NCBI GenBank assembly: GCA_004553625.1
Contig: SFKX01000012.1
Location: 13,815 to 77,814 of the forward strand
Direction: 5' to 3'
Source: Clostridiales bacterium
GTDB lineage: Bacteria > Bacillota_A > Clostridia > Oscillospirales > Oscillospiraceae
Length of the DNA: 64,000 nucleotides
The translations under genes and the position numbers were made by a program. Below the pieces are notes generated by a model. The model ran no database searches, was not told the origin of the DNA, and saw only the letters and a program-made list of their open reading frames with translations. Numbering within the stretch: position 1 is the first letter of the stretch; the number at the start of each line of letters is the position of its first letter. Shown here piece by piece: positions 7,657-15,343 of this stretch.

Positions 7657-8004
7657 TTATTCCTTCTCAGCCACGACCACGGTGATGTGGCTGGTGCGCT
7701 TGTTGATCCTGAACATACGGCCGTGAGCCCTCGGCTGGCCGCGCTTCAGGATGGGACCCGCATCGACGAAAGCCTGCTCGACGTAGAGCTTCTCGGGGTC
7801 CATCTCGAAGTTGTTCTCCGCGTTGGCAACGGCGCTCTTGAGCACCTTGATGACGTACTCGCAGCCGGCCTTCGGAGTGTTCTCCATCAGGGCCTGGGCG
7901 TAAGCCGCTTCCTTGCCGCGGATCATGTCGCAGATTATCTGCACCTTGCGGGGAGCGATGCGGACGTACTTCGCCTGCGCCCGCGCGGTCTTAAGTTCTT
8001 CCAT
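7657..8004 (-). CDS. rplV: 50S ribosomal protein L22
   Basis: L22 lines the exit tunnel; its beta-hairpin is a site of macrolide-resistance mutations. The product is 115 residues, with AKYVRIAPRKVQIICDMIRG and RAHGRMFRINKRTSHITVVV. It is 12 nt after rpsS and 15 nt before rpsC. Confidence 0.98.
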   Translation of the reverse strand: MEELKTARAQAKYVRIAPRKVQIICDMIRGKEAAYAQALMENTPKAGCEYVIKVLKSAVANAENNFEMDPEKLYVEQAFVDAGPILKRGQPRAHGRMFRINKRTSHITVVVAEKE

Positions 8005-8016
8005 GTTCTCTCCCCC

Positions 8017-8289
8017 TTACTTGCCGGTCTTGCCGCCCGAGTGGCCGCGGAAGGTCCTGGTGGGCGCGAACTCGCCCAGCTTGTGACCGACCATGTCCTC
8101 GGTGACGTAGACGGGAACGTGACGGCGTCCGTCGTGGACGGCTATCGTGTGTCCGACGAAGGACGGGAATATCGTCGAGGCGCGGCTCCAGGTCTTGAGG
8201 ACCTTCTTCTCGCCGGCCTTGTTGAGCTCATCGACGCGCTTGAGCAGCTCGGGAGCTGCGAACGGGCCTTTCTTAATGCTTCTGCTCAT
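8017..8289 (-). CDS. rpsS: 30S ribosomal protein S19
   Basis: S19 sits in the head of the small subunit, near the A-site finger. The 90-residue product begins MSRSIKKGPFAAPELLKRV and ends with KLGEFAPTRTFRGHSGGKTG, both diagnostic. It lies between rplB and rplV with gaps of 12-15 nt. Confidence 0.98.
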   Translation of the reverse strand: MSRSIKKGPFAAPELLKRVDELNKAGEKKVLKTWSRASTIFPSFVGHTIAVHDGRRHVPVYVTEDMVGHKLGEFAPTRTFRGHSGGKTGK

Positions 8290-8304
8290 TTGCTCTTTCC
8301 CTCC

Positions 8305-9141
<837 letters not shown>

Positions 9142-9156
9142 ATCTCATATCCTCCC

Positions 9157-9453
9157 TTACACCATGCCCTCGAAGAGCTCGATGCTCTTGGAGTCCTCGC
9201 TCAGCTTCACAACGGCCTTCTTCCAGGTCTTGGTGTAGCCCTGCGGGTACGCGCCCGTGCGCTTCTTCTTGCCGTTCACCGTGGTGGTGGTGACGCGGAT
9301 GACCTTCACTCCGAAGATCTCCTCGACGGCCTTCTTTATCTCGATCTTATTGGCATCCTTAGCGACCTCAAAGGCATACTTCTTGATGTCGAGGTCCTCC
9401 ATCGACTGCTCGGTGATGATGGGGCGGATGACGATATCGTACGCGGTGGCCAT
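9157..9453 (-). CDS. rplW: 50S ribosomal protein L23
   Basis: L23 is the main docking site for trigger factor and SRP at the tunnel exit. The start at 9453 (MATAYDIVIRPIITEQSMED) gives 98 residues; the start codon shares one base with the rplD stop (TGATG). An upstream in-frame extension lies within rplD and is rejected. The motif KIEIKKAVEEIFGVKVIRVT is typical. Confidence 0.97.
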   Translation of the reverse strand: MATAYDIVIRPIITEQSMEDLDIKKYAFEVAKDANKIEIKKAVEEIFGVKVIRVTTTTVNGKKKRTGAYPQGYTKTWKKAVVKLSEDSKSIELFEGMV

Positions 9454-10076
9454 CAGGCGAACACCTCCTCGATCTTCTGCAGCGCGGCCTTGTCGACCAC
9501 GAGCACGCGGTTGTTGAGAACTTCGTAAGCGGAGATGATGGTGGCGGTGGTGGTGGTGACGCCCGGGATGTTCCTGGCGGACTTCACAACGGCCTCGTCC
9601 ACGTTCTCCGTGATGACCATGGCCTTGCCCTCGACGCCGATCTTCTTCAGGAACTCGGCAAAGGGCTTGGTCTTGATCTCTTCGACCTTGAGGCCGTCGA
9701 TGACGAGGATGCTCTCCTCGGCGGCCTTGGCGCTCAGCGCGCTCTTGAGCGCGAGGCGGCGGGTCTTTTTGGTGAGGGAGTAGCGGTAGTCGCGCGGCTT
9801 CGGAGCGAAGGCGACGCCGCCGTGACGCCACACCGGGCTTCCGGCGTAGCCGGCGCGGGCGCGGCCCGTACCCTTCTGACGCCAGGGCTTCTTGGTGGTG
9901 TAGCTGACCTCGCCCTTGGTCAGAGCGCTCTGGGTGCCCTGCCTCTGGTTGGCGAGATAGTTCTTGACGGACGCATGGAGGACGGCCTCATTGGGCTCTA
10001 TGCCGAAAACGGCCTCGGAGAGCTCGTATTCGCCGACTTTGTCGCCTGCCATGTTGTAGATGACTGCTTTAGGCAT
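9453..10076 (-). CDS. rplD: 50S ribosomal protein L4
   Basis: L4 reaches into the exit tunnel and, in E. coli, represses its own S10 operon through the leader RNA. The 207-residue product has the tunnel loop KPWRQKGTGRARAGYAGSPV. Its end overlaps the rplW start by one base. Whether L4 acts on the structured leader upstream of rpsJ here is only a possibility. Confidence 0.98.
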   Translation of the reverse strand: MPKAVIYNMAGDKVGEYELSEAVFGIEPNEAVLHASVKNYLANQRQGTQSALTKGEVSYTTKKPWRQKGTGRARAGYAGSPVWRHGGVAFAPKPRDYRYSLTKKTRRLALKSALSAKAAEESILVIDGLKVEEIKTKPFAEFLKKIGVEGKAMVITENVDEAVVKSARNIPGVTTTTATIISAYEVLNNRVLVVDKAALQKIEEVFA

Positions 10077-10093
10077 TTAACTCTCTCCTTTCT

Positions 10094-10792
10094 TTAGCCT
10101 CTGGCCGAACGCTTCTGCGGGTTCGTGCTGATGGTCGGGGTCGCGGGACCCTTGCGGACGAACTTCTTGACGGAGTTCTTCAGGTACACGATGCCGCCCT
10201 TGGGGCCGGGGATCGCGCCGCGCACGACTATCATATTGAGTTCGGGGTCGACCTTGACAACGTCGAGGTTCTGAACGGTGACCTGCTCGACGCCCATGTG
10301 ACCGGCGCCGATCTTGCCCGGGAAGATCCTGGACGGGTCGGTGCTGGAGCCCATGGAACCGGCGTGACGGTGGACGGGGCCGCCGCCGTGGCTGGTCGGG
10401 GTCCTGCCGGCGTTCCAGCGCTTCACGACGCCGGCGTAGCCCTTACCTTTGCTGATGCCGGTGACGTCGACGCGCTCGCCCTCTTTGAACACGTCGGCCT
10501 TCAGGACGTCGCCCACGTTCAGGGCGGAGCAGTCCTCGAGGCGGAACTCGTGCAGGTGCTTCATGAGGCCGACGCCGGCCTTCTCGAGGTGGCCCTTCTC
10601 GGGCTTCGTCAGCTTCTTCGCGGCGACCTCGCCGTAGCCGAGCTGGACGGAATCGTAGCCTTCCTTGTCGGCCGTCTTTTTCTGGACGACGACGCAGGGA
10701 CCCGCCTCAATGACGGTCACCGGTACGACCTTGCCCGCCTCATCGAAGATCTGCGTCATGCCGACCTTCCTGCCGATGATGGCTTTCTTCAT
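10094..10792 (-). CDS. rplC: 50S ribosomal protein L3
   Basis: L3 is an early assembly protein whose loop reaches the peptidyl-transferase centre. The product is 232 residues, somewhat longer than the usual ~210 because of a C-terminal tail after KKFVRKG. Diagnostic segments are MKKAIIGRKVGMTQIFDEAG and SHGGGPVHRHAGSMGSSTDP. The 112-nt gap to rpsJ is the second largest in the operon and shows no obvious promoter. Confidence 0.98.
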   Translation of the reverse strand: MKKAIIGRKVGMTQIFDEAGKVVPVTVIEAGPCVVVQKKTADKEGYDSVQLGYGEVAAKKLTKPEKGHLEKAGVGLMKHLHEFRLEDCSALNVGDVLKADVFKEGERVDVTGISKGKGYAGVVKRWNAGRTPTSHGGGPVHRHAGSMGSSTDPSRIFPGKIGAGHMGVEQVTVQNLDVVKVDPELNMIVVRGAIPGPKGGIVYLKNSVKKFVRKGPATPTISTNPQKRSARG

Positions 10793-10904
10793 GTCTATTT
10801 CCTCCTAACGGTTATTGGTTGAGGGGCGTCTTGCGCTCCCCCAACATGACCCTGCCCACTCACGCAAGTCATGGGCAAATGGGTTATAAATGATTTTGCG
10901 CGGC

Positions 10905-11216
10905 TCAGAGCTTTATCTCGATCTCGACGCCGGCGGGGAGTTCAAGGCTCATCAGGGCCTCGACGGTCTTCTGGGTGGGGCTCATGATGTCGATGAGTCT
11001 CTTGTGGGTGCGGCGCTCGAACTGCTCGCGGCTGTCCTTATATTTGTGGACGGCGCGCAGGATGGTCACGACTTCCTTCTTCGTCGGCAGGGGGATGGGA
11101 CCGGAGACCTTCGCGTCCGTGCGCTTGGCGGTCTCGACTATCGTCTCCGCGGCCTTGTCGATGAGCTGGTGGTCGTAGGCCTTGAGCCTGATGCGGATCA
11201 TTTTCTTTGCTGCCAT
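10905..11216 (-). CDS. rpsJ: 30S ribosomal protein S10
   Basis: First gene of the operon; S10 is a ribosomal protein that also serves as NusE in antitermination. The start at 11216 (MAAKKMIRIRLKAYDHQLID) has AGGAGG a few bases upstream and gives 103 residues; the open frame continues upstream without similarity to the family. RRTHKRLIDIMSPTQKTVEA is diagnostic. Confidence 0.98.
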   Translation of the reverse strand: MAAKKMIRIRLKAYDHQLIDKAAETIVETAKRTDAKVSGPIPLPTKKEVVTILRAVHKYKDSREQFERRTHKRLIDIMSPTQKTVEALMSLELPAGVEIEIKL

Positions 11217-11489
11217 GTTTTTTCCTCCTGATTTCGTACTTAGGCGGTTTCCGCCGCCCAGTGGTACGGTGAGCTGATTTTCATACACGCAACCGTGCGT
11301 ATCAGGCCCTGCCCGAAAAACAAACCGGCTTTTGGCCGGTCTGCCCGCGCAGGCGATATACGCCATGCACGAAAAAAGCTCAGCCGCCCGATTTCGCGTC
11401 CTCAGACGCCGGACATACTCCACGGAAGTTACCGGCATTCGCCGCAATCTCCCGCTTCATCGCATAATACGCCCACCCCTGGCAGGCGC
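11217..11489 (-). promoter_or_regulatory. Structured 5' leader of the S10 operon with an attenuator-like hairpin
   Basis: About 270 nt lie between the inferred transcription start and rpsJ. Read on the minus strand it contains, in order: ACCGGC-CAAAA-GCCGGT followed by TTTGTTTTT (about 11318-11342), which looks like an intrinsic terminator; a hairpin with a CACG/CGTG stem (about 11281-11302); and GGCGG/CCGCC (11243-11258) just upstream of the ribosome binding site. A terminator-like hairpin inside the leader suggests attenuation, perhaps by L4 as known in enterobacteria. This is inference; no known leader family was matched. Confidence 0.55.
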
Positions 11490-11495
11490 TCAATT

Positions 11496-11524
11496 AGAAT
11501 ACCAAAGGGTGGGCGTGTTGTCAA
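11496..11524 (-). promoter_or_regulatory. Sigma-A promoter of the S10 operon
   Basis: Minus strand TTGACA (11524-11519), 17-bp spacer, TATTCT (11501-11496). The -35 is perfect and the spacing optimal. It sits in the AT-rich gap just after the fprA stop, with a long leader before rpsJ. Confidence 0.88.
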
Positions 11525-11557
11525 TAGCTTTTTTTACTTTTCGGAGAATTTTTGACT

Positions 11558-12763
11558 TTATTTTTGTGAAATATTTTCTGCGATGGCCTCCGCGAGCTTA
11601 TCGAGCTGTTCCAGCTGCCCCTCGCCCAGCGAGGACATGACCTTCACCGTGTCCCCGATGAACTCCATGCCCTTGAGCCCCTCGAGTATGCCGCGCATGA
11701 GCTTGCCGCTCATAGGCGCCCAGGAGCCGTTCTCTATGAGCGCGACCTTGCGGTTCTGCAGGTTGTGCGCCGCAATGTCGTGCAGCAGCTGCTCCATCGT
11801 CACGAACATCCCCGCGTTATAGGTCGTCGCGGCAAAGACTAGGTGGCTGTACTTGAAGGCGTCGGAGACGATGTAGCTCGCCGGGGTGACGGAGGTGTCG
11901 TACATCTTGACCTTAACTCCCCTGTCGCAGAGCCTGGCGGCCAGGATGTTCGCGGCGTTCTCCGTGTTGCCGTAGACCGAGGCGTAGGCGATGAGCACGC
12001 CCTCGACCTCGGGCGTGTAGCTGCTCCACTGGAGGTACTTCTCCAGGAAGTCCCCAAAGCCCTCGCGCCAGACGAAGCTGTGCAGCGGGCAGACCAGCTT
12101 TATCTCCAGCCCCGCGGCCTTTTTGAGCGCCGCCTGCACCTGCGGGCCGTACTTGCCGACTATATTTGTATAGTAGCGTCTGGCCTCGTCTATGCACTCG
12201 TGCATGAAATCGACCTCGTCCGCAAAGATGCGCCCGTTCAGCGCGCCGAAGGAGCCGAAGGCGTCCGCGGAGAAGAGGATCTTATCCGTCTTGTCGTAGG
12301 TCATCATGACCTCGGGCCAGTGGACCATGGGGGCCATGACAAAGGTGAACTCGTGCCTGCCGGTGCTGAGCACGTCGCCCTCCGCGACGATGTGCAGCCT
12401 CGAATCCAGGTCCGCGTGGAAGTAGTTCTGGAGCATGGTCTTGACCTTCGCGTTGCAGACGATGGTCGTCTCCGGATATCTGAGCGCGACGTCGCCGATG
12501 GTCGCCGCGTGGTCGGGCTCCATGTGCGAGATGACAAGGTAGTCCAGGCTCCTGCCACCCAGCTCGTGGGCCAGGTTCTCGAAGAAGTTGTGGCAGACGG
12601 CCTTGTCTACAGTGTCGAAGAGGATGGTCTTTTCATCTTTAATAAGGTAGGAGTTATACGAAACGCCGTCCGGCACTCCGTAGACACCCTCGAAAAAGGC
12701 GAGGCGTCTGTCGTCCGCGCCTACCCATACCATATCGTCTGTTATACGCTTGGTGCAATACAT
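11558..12763 (-). CDS. fprA: Flavodiiron protein (FprA-type A flavoprotein)
   Basis: A cytoplasmic flavodiiron enzyme that reduces O2 (or NO) to protect anaerobes. The 401-residue product has an N-terminal metallo-beta-lactamase-like domain with diiron ligands H80, E82, D84, H85 (HMEPDHAA), H148, D167 and H228 (CPLHSF). From about residue 255 it has a flavodoxin domain (VLIAYASVYGNTENAANILA). It starts at ATG 12763 after an AGGAGGT site and has its own promoter inside the end of cysS. No separate terminator is seen before the S10 promoter. Whether O2 or NO is the main substrate cannot be told from sequence. Confidence 0.93.
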   Translation of the reverse strand: MYCTKRITDDMVWVGADDRRLAFFEGVYGVPDGVSYNSYLIKDEKTILFDTVDKAVCHNFFENLAHELGGRSLDYLVISHMEPDHAATIGDVALRYPETTIVCNAKVKTMLQNYFHADLDSRLHIVAEGDVLSTGRHEFTFVMAPMVHWPEVMMTYDKTDKILFSADAFGSFGALNGRIFADEVDFMHECIDEARRYYTNIVGKYGPQVQAALKKAAGLEIKLVCPLHSFVWREGFGDFLEKYLQWSSYTPEVEGVLIAYASVYGNTENAANILAARLCDRGVKVKMYDTSVTPASYIVSDAFKYSHLVFAATTYNAGMFVTMEQLLHDIAAHNLQNRKVALIENGSWAPMSGKLMRGILEGLKGMEFIGDTVKVMSSLGEGQLEQLDKLAEAIAENISQK

Positions 12764-12803
12764 TATATATATACCTCCTATGTGTGTTTCTCAGGATGGC
12801 TAC

Positions 12804-12832
12804 ATCTTATCCCCAAGCGAAAAAATTGTCAA
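12804..12832 (-). promoter_or_regulatory. Promoter of fprA
   Basis: Minus strand TTGACA (12832-12827), 17-bp spacer, TAAGAT (12809-12804). It overlaps the last codons of cysS, so fprA can be expressed apart from the T-box-controlled cysE-cysS unit. Confidence 0.8.
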
Positions 12833-14238
12833 TCGCGTTTCCACTTTGCGCCCTGCGGCGTGTCGATTATCGTGATGCCTTCGGCCTTGAGCATGTCGCG
12901 GATGCGGTCTGCCTCCGCGAAGTTCTTGGCCTTTTTGGCTGCGGCGCGCTCGGCGAGCAGGCCCTCTATGCGCGGGTCGGACTCCTGGGGCTCTTCCTTC
13001 TTGCGGAGCTTTGCGGCTGCCTCTATGAGGTTCAGACCAAGCACCTTGTCGTAGTCCGCGACTATGGCGAGCTTCGTGGCGTCGTTCACCGGGGCCTTGA
13101 GCGCGTCGTAGAGCGCCGTGACGGCCAGCGAGGTGTTCAGGTCGTTGTCCAGCGCGGCTTTAAAACTTTCGCGCAACTTTTCAGCCGCGGCTTCGTCTAT
13201 CTGAGCGGGGGCGTCCGAGAGCGCCGCGATGCGGTTCACGAGCTTCTGGTAAGCACCCGCGGCGTTGTCGAGATTTTCCCAGGAAAATACAAGGCTCTTG
13301 CGGTAGTGGCTCTGGAGGCAGAAGAAGCGGTAAGCCAGAGGATCGTAGCCCTTCTGCTCCAGGAGCGAGACGGTGAGGAACTCGCCCTTGGATTTACTCA
13401 TCTTGCCGCTATTGGTGTTCAGGTGCAGGACGTGGACCCAGAAGTTGCACCACTTGTGGCCGAGGTAGGCCTCGGACTGGGCGATCTCGTTCGTGTGGTG
13501 CGGGAAGGCGTTGTCTATGCCGCCGCAGTGGATGTCCAGGTCCTCACCCAAGTGCTTCATGCTGATGCCCGAGCACTCGATGTGCCAGCCGGGGTAGCCC
13601 ACGCCCCAGGGAGAATCCCACTTGAGGGCCTGGTCCTCGAACTTGGACTTCGTGAACCAGAGGACGAAGTCGTTGCGGTTGCGCTTGTTCGTGTCCTCCT
13701 CCACGCCCTCGCGGACGCCGACGTCGAGGTCGTCCGCCTCAAAGTCGTTGAACACGAAATAGCGCTCCAGCTTCGAGGTATCGAAATACACGTTGCCGCC
13801 TGCAAAGTAGGCGTAGCCTGTGTCCATCAGCTTCGAGATTATCTTGATATACTCGTCGATGCAGTTCGTGGCGGGCTCGACGACGTCGGGCGTTTTGATG
13901 TTGAGCTTGCGGCAGTCGTCGAAGAAAGCGTCGGTATAGAACTTCGCTATCTCCATGACGGTCTTGTGCTCGCGCTTTGCGCCCTTGAGCATCTTGTCCT
14001 CGCCGGTGTCGGCGTCGGAGGAGAGGTGGCCGACGTCCGTGATGTTCATGACGCGCTTGACGTTGTAACCGACGTAGCGCAGATATTTCTCCAGCACGTC
14101 CTCCATGATATAGCTTCTGAGATTGCCGATGTGTGCATAGTGGTAGACGGTGGGGCCGCAGGTATACATCTTGACGATGTCCGGGTGCAGGGGGACGAAC
14201 TCCTCCTTGGTACGGGTAGCGGAATTATAGAGCTTCAT
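12829..14238 (-). CDS. cysS: Cysteinyl-tRNA synthetase
   Basis: Charges tRNA-Cys in the cytoplasm. The 469-residue product is a class I synthetase with the HIGH-type motif HIGN (residues 36-39) after TCGPTVYHYA, the zinc-site region WHIECSGIS, and the KMSKSKGE loop. It starts 13 nt after the cysE stop. The pair is under a cysteine-type T-box, so uncharged tRNA-Cys should raise expression of both synthesis and charging. Confidence 0.97.
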   Translation of the reverse strand: MKLYNSATRTKEEFVPLHPDIVKMYTCGPTVYHYAHIGNLRSYIMEDVLEKYLRYVGYNVKRVMNITDVGHLSSDADTGEDKMLKGAKREHKTVMEIAKFYTDAFFDDCRKLNIKTPDVVEPATNCIDEYIKIISKLMDTGYAYFAGGNVYFDTSKLERYFVFNDFEADDLDVGVREGVEEDTNKRNRNDFVLWFTKSKFEDQALKWDSPWGVGYPGWHIECSGISMKHLGEDLDIHCGGIDNAFPHHTNEIAQSEAYLGHKWCNFWVHVLHLNTNSGKMSKSKGEFLTVSLLEQKGYDPLAYRFFCLQSHYRKSLVFSWENLDNAAGAYQKLVNRIAALSDAPAQIDEAAAEKLRESFKAALDNDLNTSLAVTALYDALKAPVNDATKLAIVADYDKVLGLNLIEAAAKLRKKEEPQESDPRIEGLLAERAAAKKAKNFAEADRIRDMLKAEGITIIDTPQGAKWKRD

Positions 14239-14251
14239 TTGTATTCCTCCT

Positions 14252-14893
14252 CTATCTCATGTCGTCGCCCGCGGCGGTCTTGAGCCGGTTCAGCTCGGCG
14301 CGGAGGCTCACGACCTCCTGGACCAGCGGGTCTGTGACGTTTATCTGCTCGACGTTGCCGACGTAGTCCACGTTTTCGCCCTTTTTCTTGACGACGCGCG
14401 CCGGGGAGCCGACTGCGGTGCAGTCCGGCGGGATCTCCGAGAGGACGACGGCGTTGGCCGCCACGCGGCTGTTGTCCCCGACTTTGAAGGGTCCCAGGAC
14501 CTTGGCCCCGCTGCCTATGAGCACGTTGTTGCCGATGGTGGGGTGGCGCTTGCCGGTGTCCTTTCCGGTGCCGCCGAGGGTCACGCCCTGGTAGATGAGG
14601 CAGTCGTCGCCTATCTCGGCGGTCTCGCCTATGACGATGCCCATTCCGTGGTCGATGACGAGGCGCTTGCCTATTTTCGCGCCGGGGTGTATCTCGATGC
14701 CCGTGACGCGGCGGCTGTGCTGCGAAATGATGCGGGCCAGCAGCTTGTGGCCGTGGGTGTAGCACCAGTGGGCGCGCTTGTGGCTCTGGGTCGCCTTTAT
14801 CCCGGGGTAGAGCAGCCAGACCTCAAAGGAGCTTCTGGCGGCAGGGTCTCTGGCCTTGTAGGCCTCGATGGTCTCGCGCAGGTCTTTGAACAA
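14252..14893 (-). CDS. cysE: Serine O-acetyltransferase
   Basis: Makes O-acetylserine from serine and acetyl-CoA, the first step of cysteine synthesis. The 213-residue product has an N-terminal helical region, then a left-handed beta-helix of hexapeptide repeats containing IDHGMGIVIGETAEIGDDC and GVTLGGTGKDTGKRHPTIG, the catalytic and CoA-binding segments. It is the first gene behind the T-box leader and is followed by cysS. Confidence 0.96.
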   Translation of the reverse strand: MFKDLRETIEAYKARDPAARSSFEVWLLYPGIKATQSHKRAHWCYTHGHKLLARIISQHSRRVTGIEIHPGAKIGKRLVIDHGMGIVIGETAEIGDDCLIYQGVTLGGTGKDTGKRHPTIGNNVLIGSGAKVLGPFKVGDNSRVAANAVVLSEIPPDCTAVGSPARVVKKKGENVDYVGNVEQINVTDPLVQEVVSLRAELNRLKTAAGDDMR

Positions 14894-14924
14894 TTTTACC
14901 TCCTACATAAGGTGGCGAGAGCGC

Positions 14925-15178
14925 GCTGAACAAAAAAATAGCTCCCATGCCCTGTGGCATGAGAGGCGCAGTTCATACGCGGTTCCACTCTCGCTTATCA
15001 CTCTCCGGCGAATACCGGTTTGCCGCTTAACGCGCGGCGCACGGGGCGGCATTTCCTCCGTCCGAGGCTCCGGGGCGCATTTCGGGCGACTCCTTGACAG
15101 CGCCGCTCACAGCCGACGGCGGCGCCTCTCTGAGACCGGGCTGAAACCCTACTTCTCCCCTTCACAGCCATTCATACC
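14925..15178 (-). promoter_or_regulatory. T-box riboswitch upstream of cysE-cysS
   Basis: Minus strand leader of about 250 nt. It contains the T-box core GAGTGGAACCGCG (about 14982-14994) that pairs with the tRNA acceptor end, followed by a terminator hairpin (stem with CTCATGCC/GGCATGGGAG around 14941-14972) and a run of seven Ts. A GAAGTAG sequence early in the leader resembles the AG bulge of stem I. A TGC codon at 15077-15079 is a candidate cysteine specifier. The T-box call is firm; the specifier position is tentative. Confidence 0.9.
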
Positions 15179-15183
15179 CTATT

Positions 15184-15212
15184 ATATTAGCACAGCCCTC
15201 ATGGCGTGTCAA
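15184..15212 (-). promoter_or_regulatory. Promoter of the T-box leader / cysE
   Basis: Minus strand TTGACA (15212-15207), 17-bp spacer, TAATAT (15189-15184). Transcription would start near 15177, at the 5' edge of the T-box. Confidence 0.88.
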
Positions 15213-15270
15213 ACATTTTTGTGTCGACAAAAATATTCCTTAAATTCAGTTTAATATCCGCAGCTGTATC

Positions 15271-15299
15271 TTGCAATTAATACAGTTTGCTGATATAAT
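15271..15299 (+). promoter_or_regulatory. Promoter of the first SLH gene
   Basis: TTGCAA (15271-15276), 17-bp spacer, TATAAT (15294-15299). The start codon follows 45 nt later with a GGAGGT ribosome binding site. Confidence 0.85.
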
Positions 15300-15343
15300 T
15301 TTGGTTGGACAGGAATACTTTTAACAAATGGAGGTAGACGAAA

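Noticed and set aside
10793..10904. Internal promoter between rpsJ and rplC
   Set aside because: The 112-nt gap shows no pair of -35/-10 hexamers at acceptable spacing on the minus strand.
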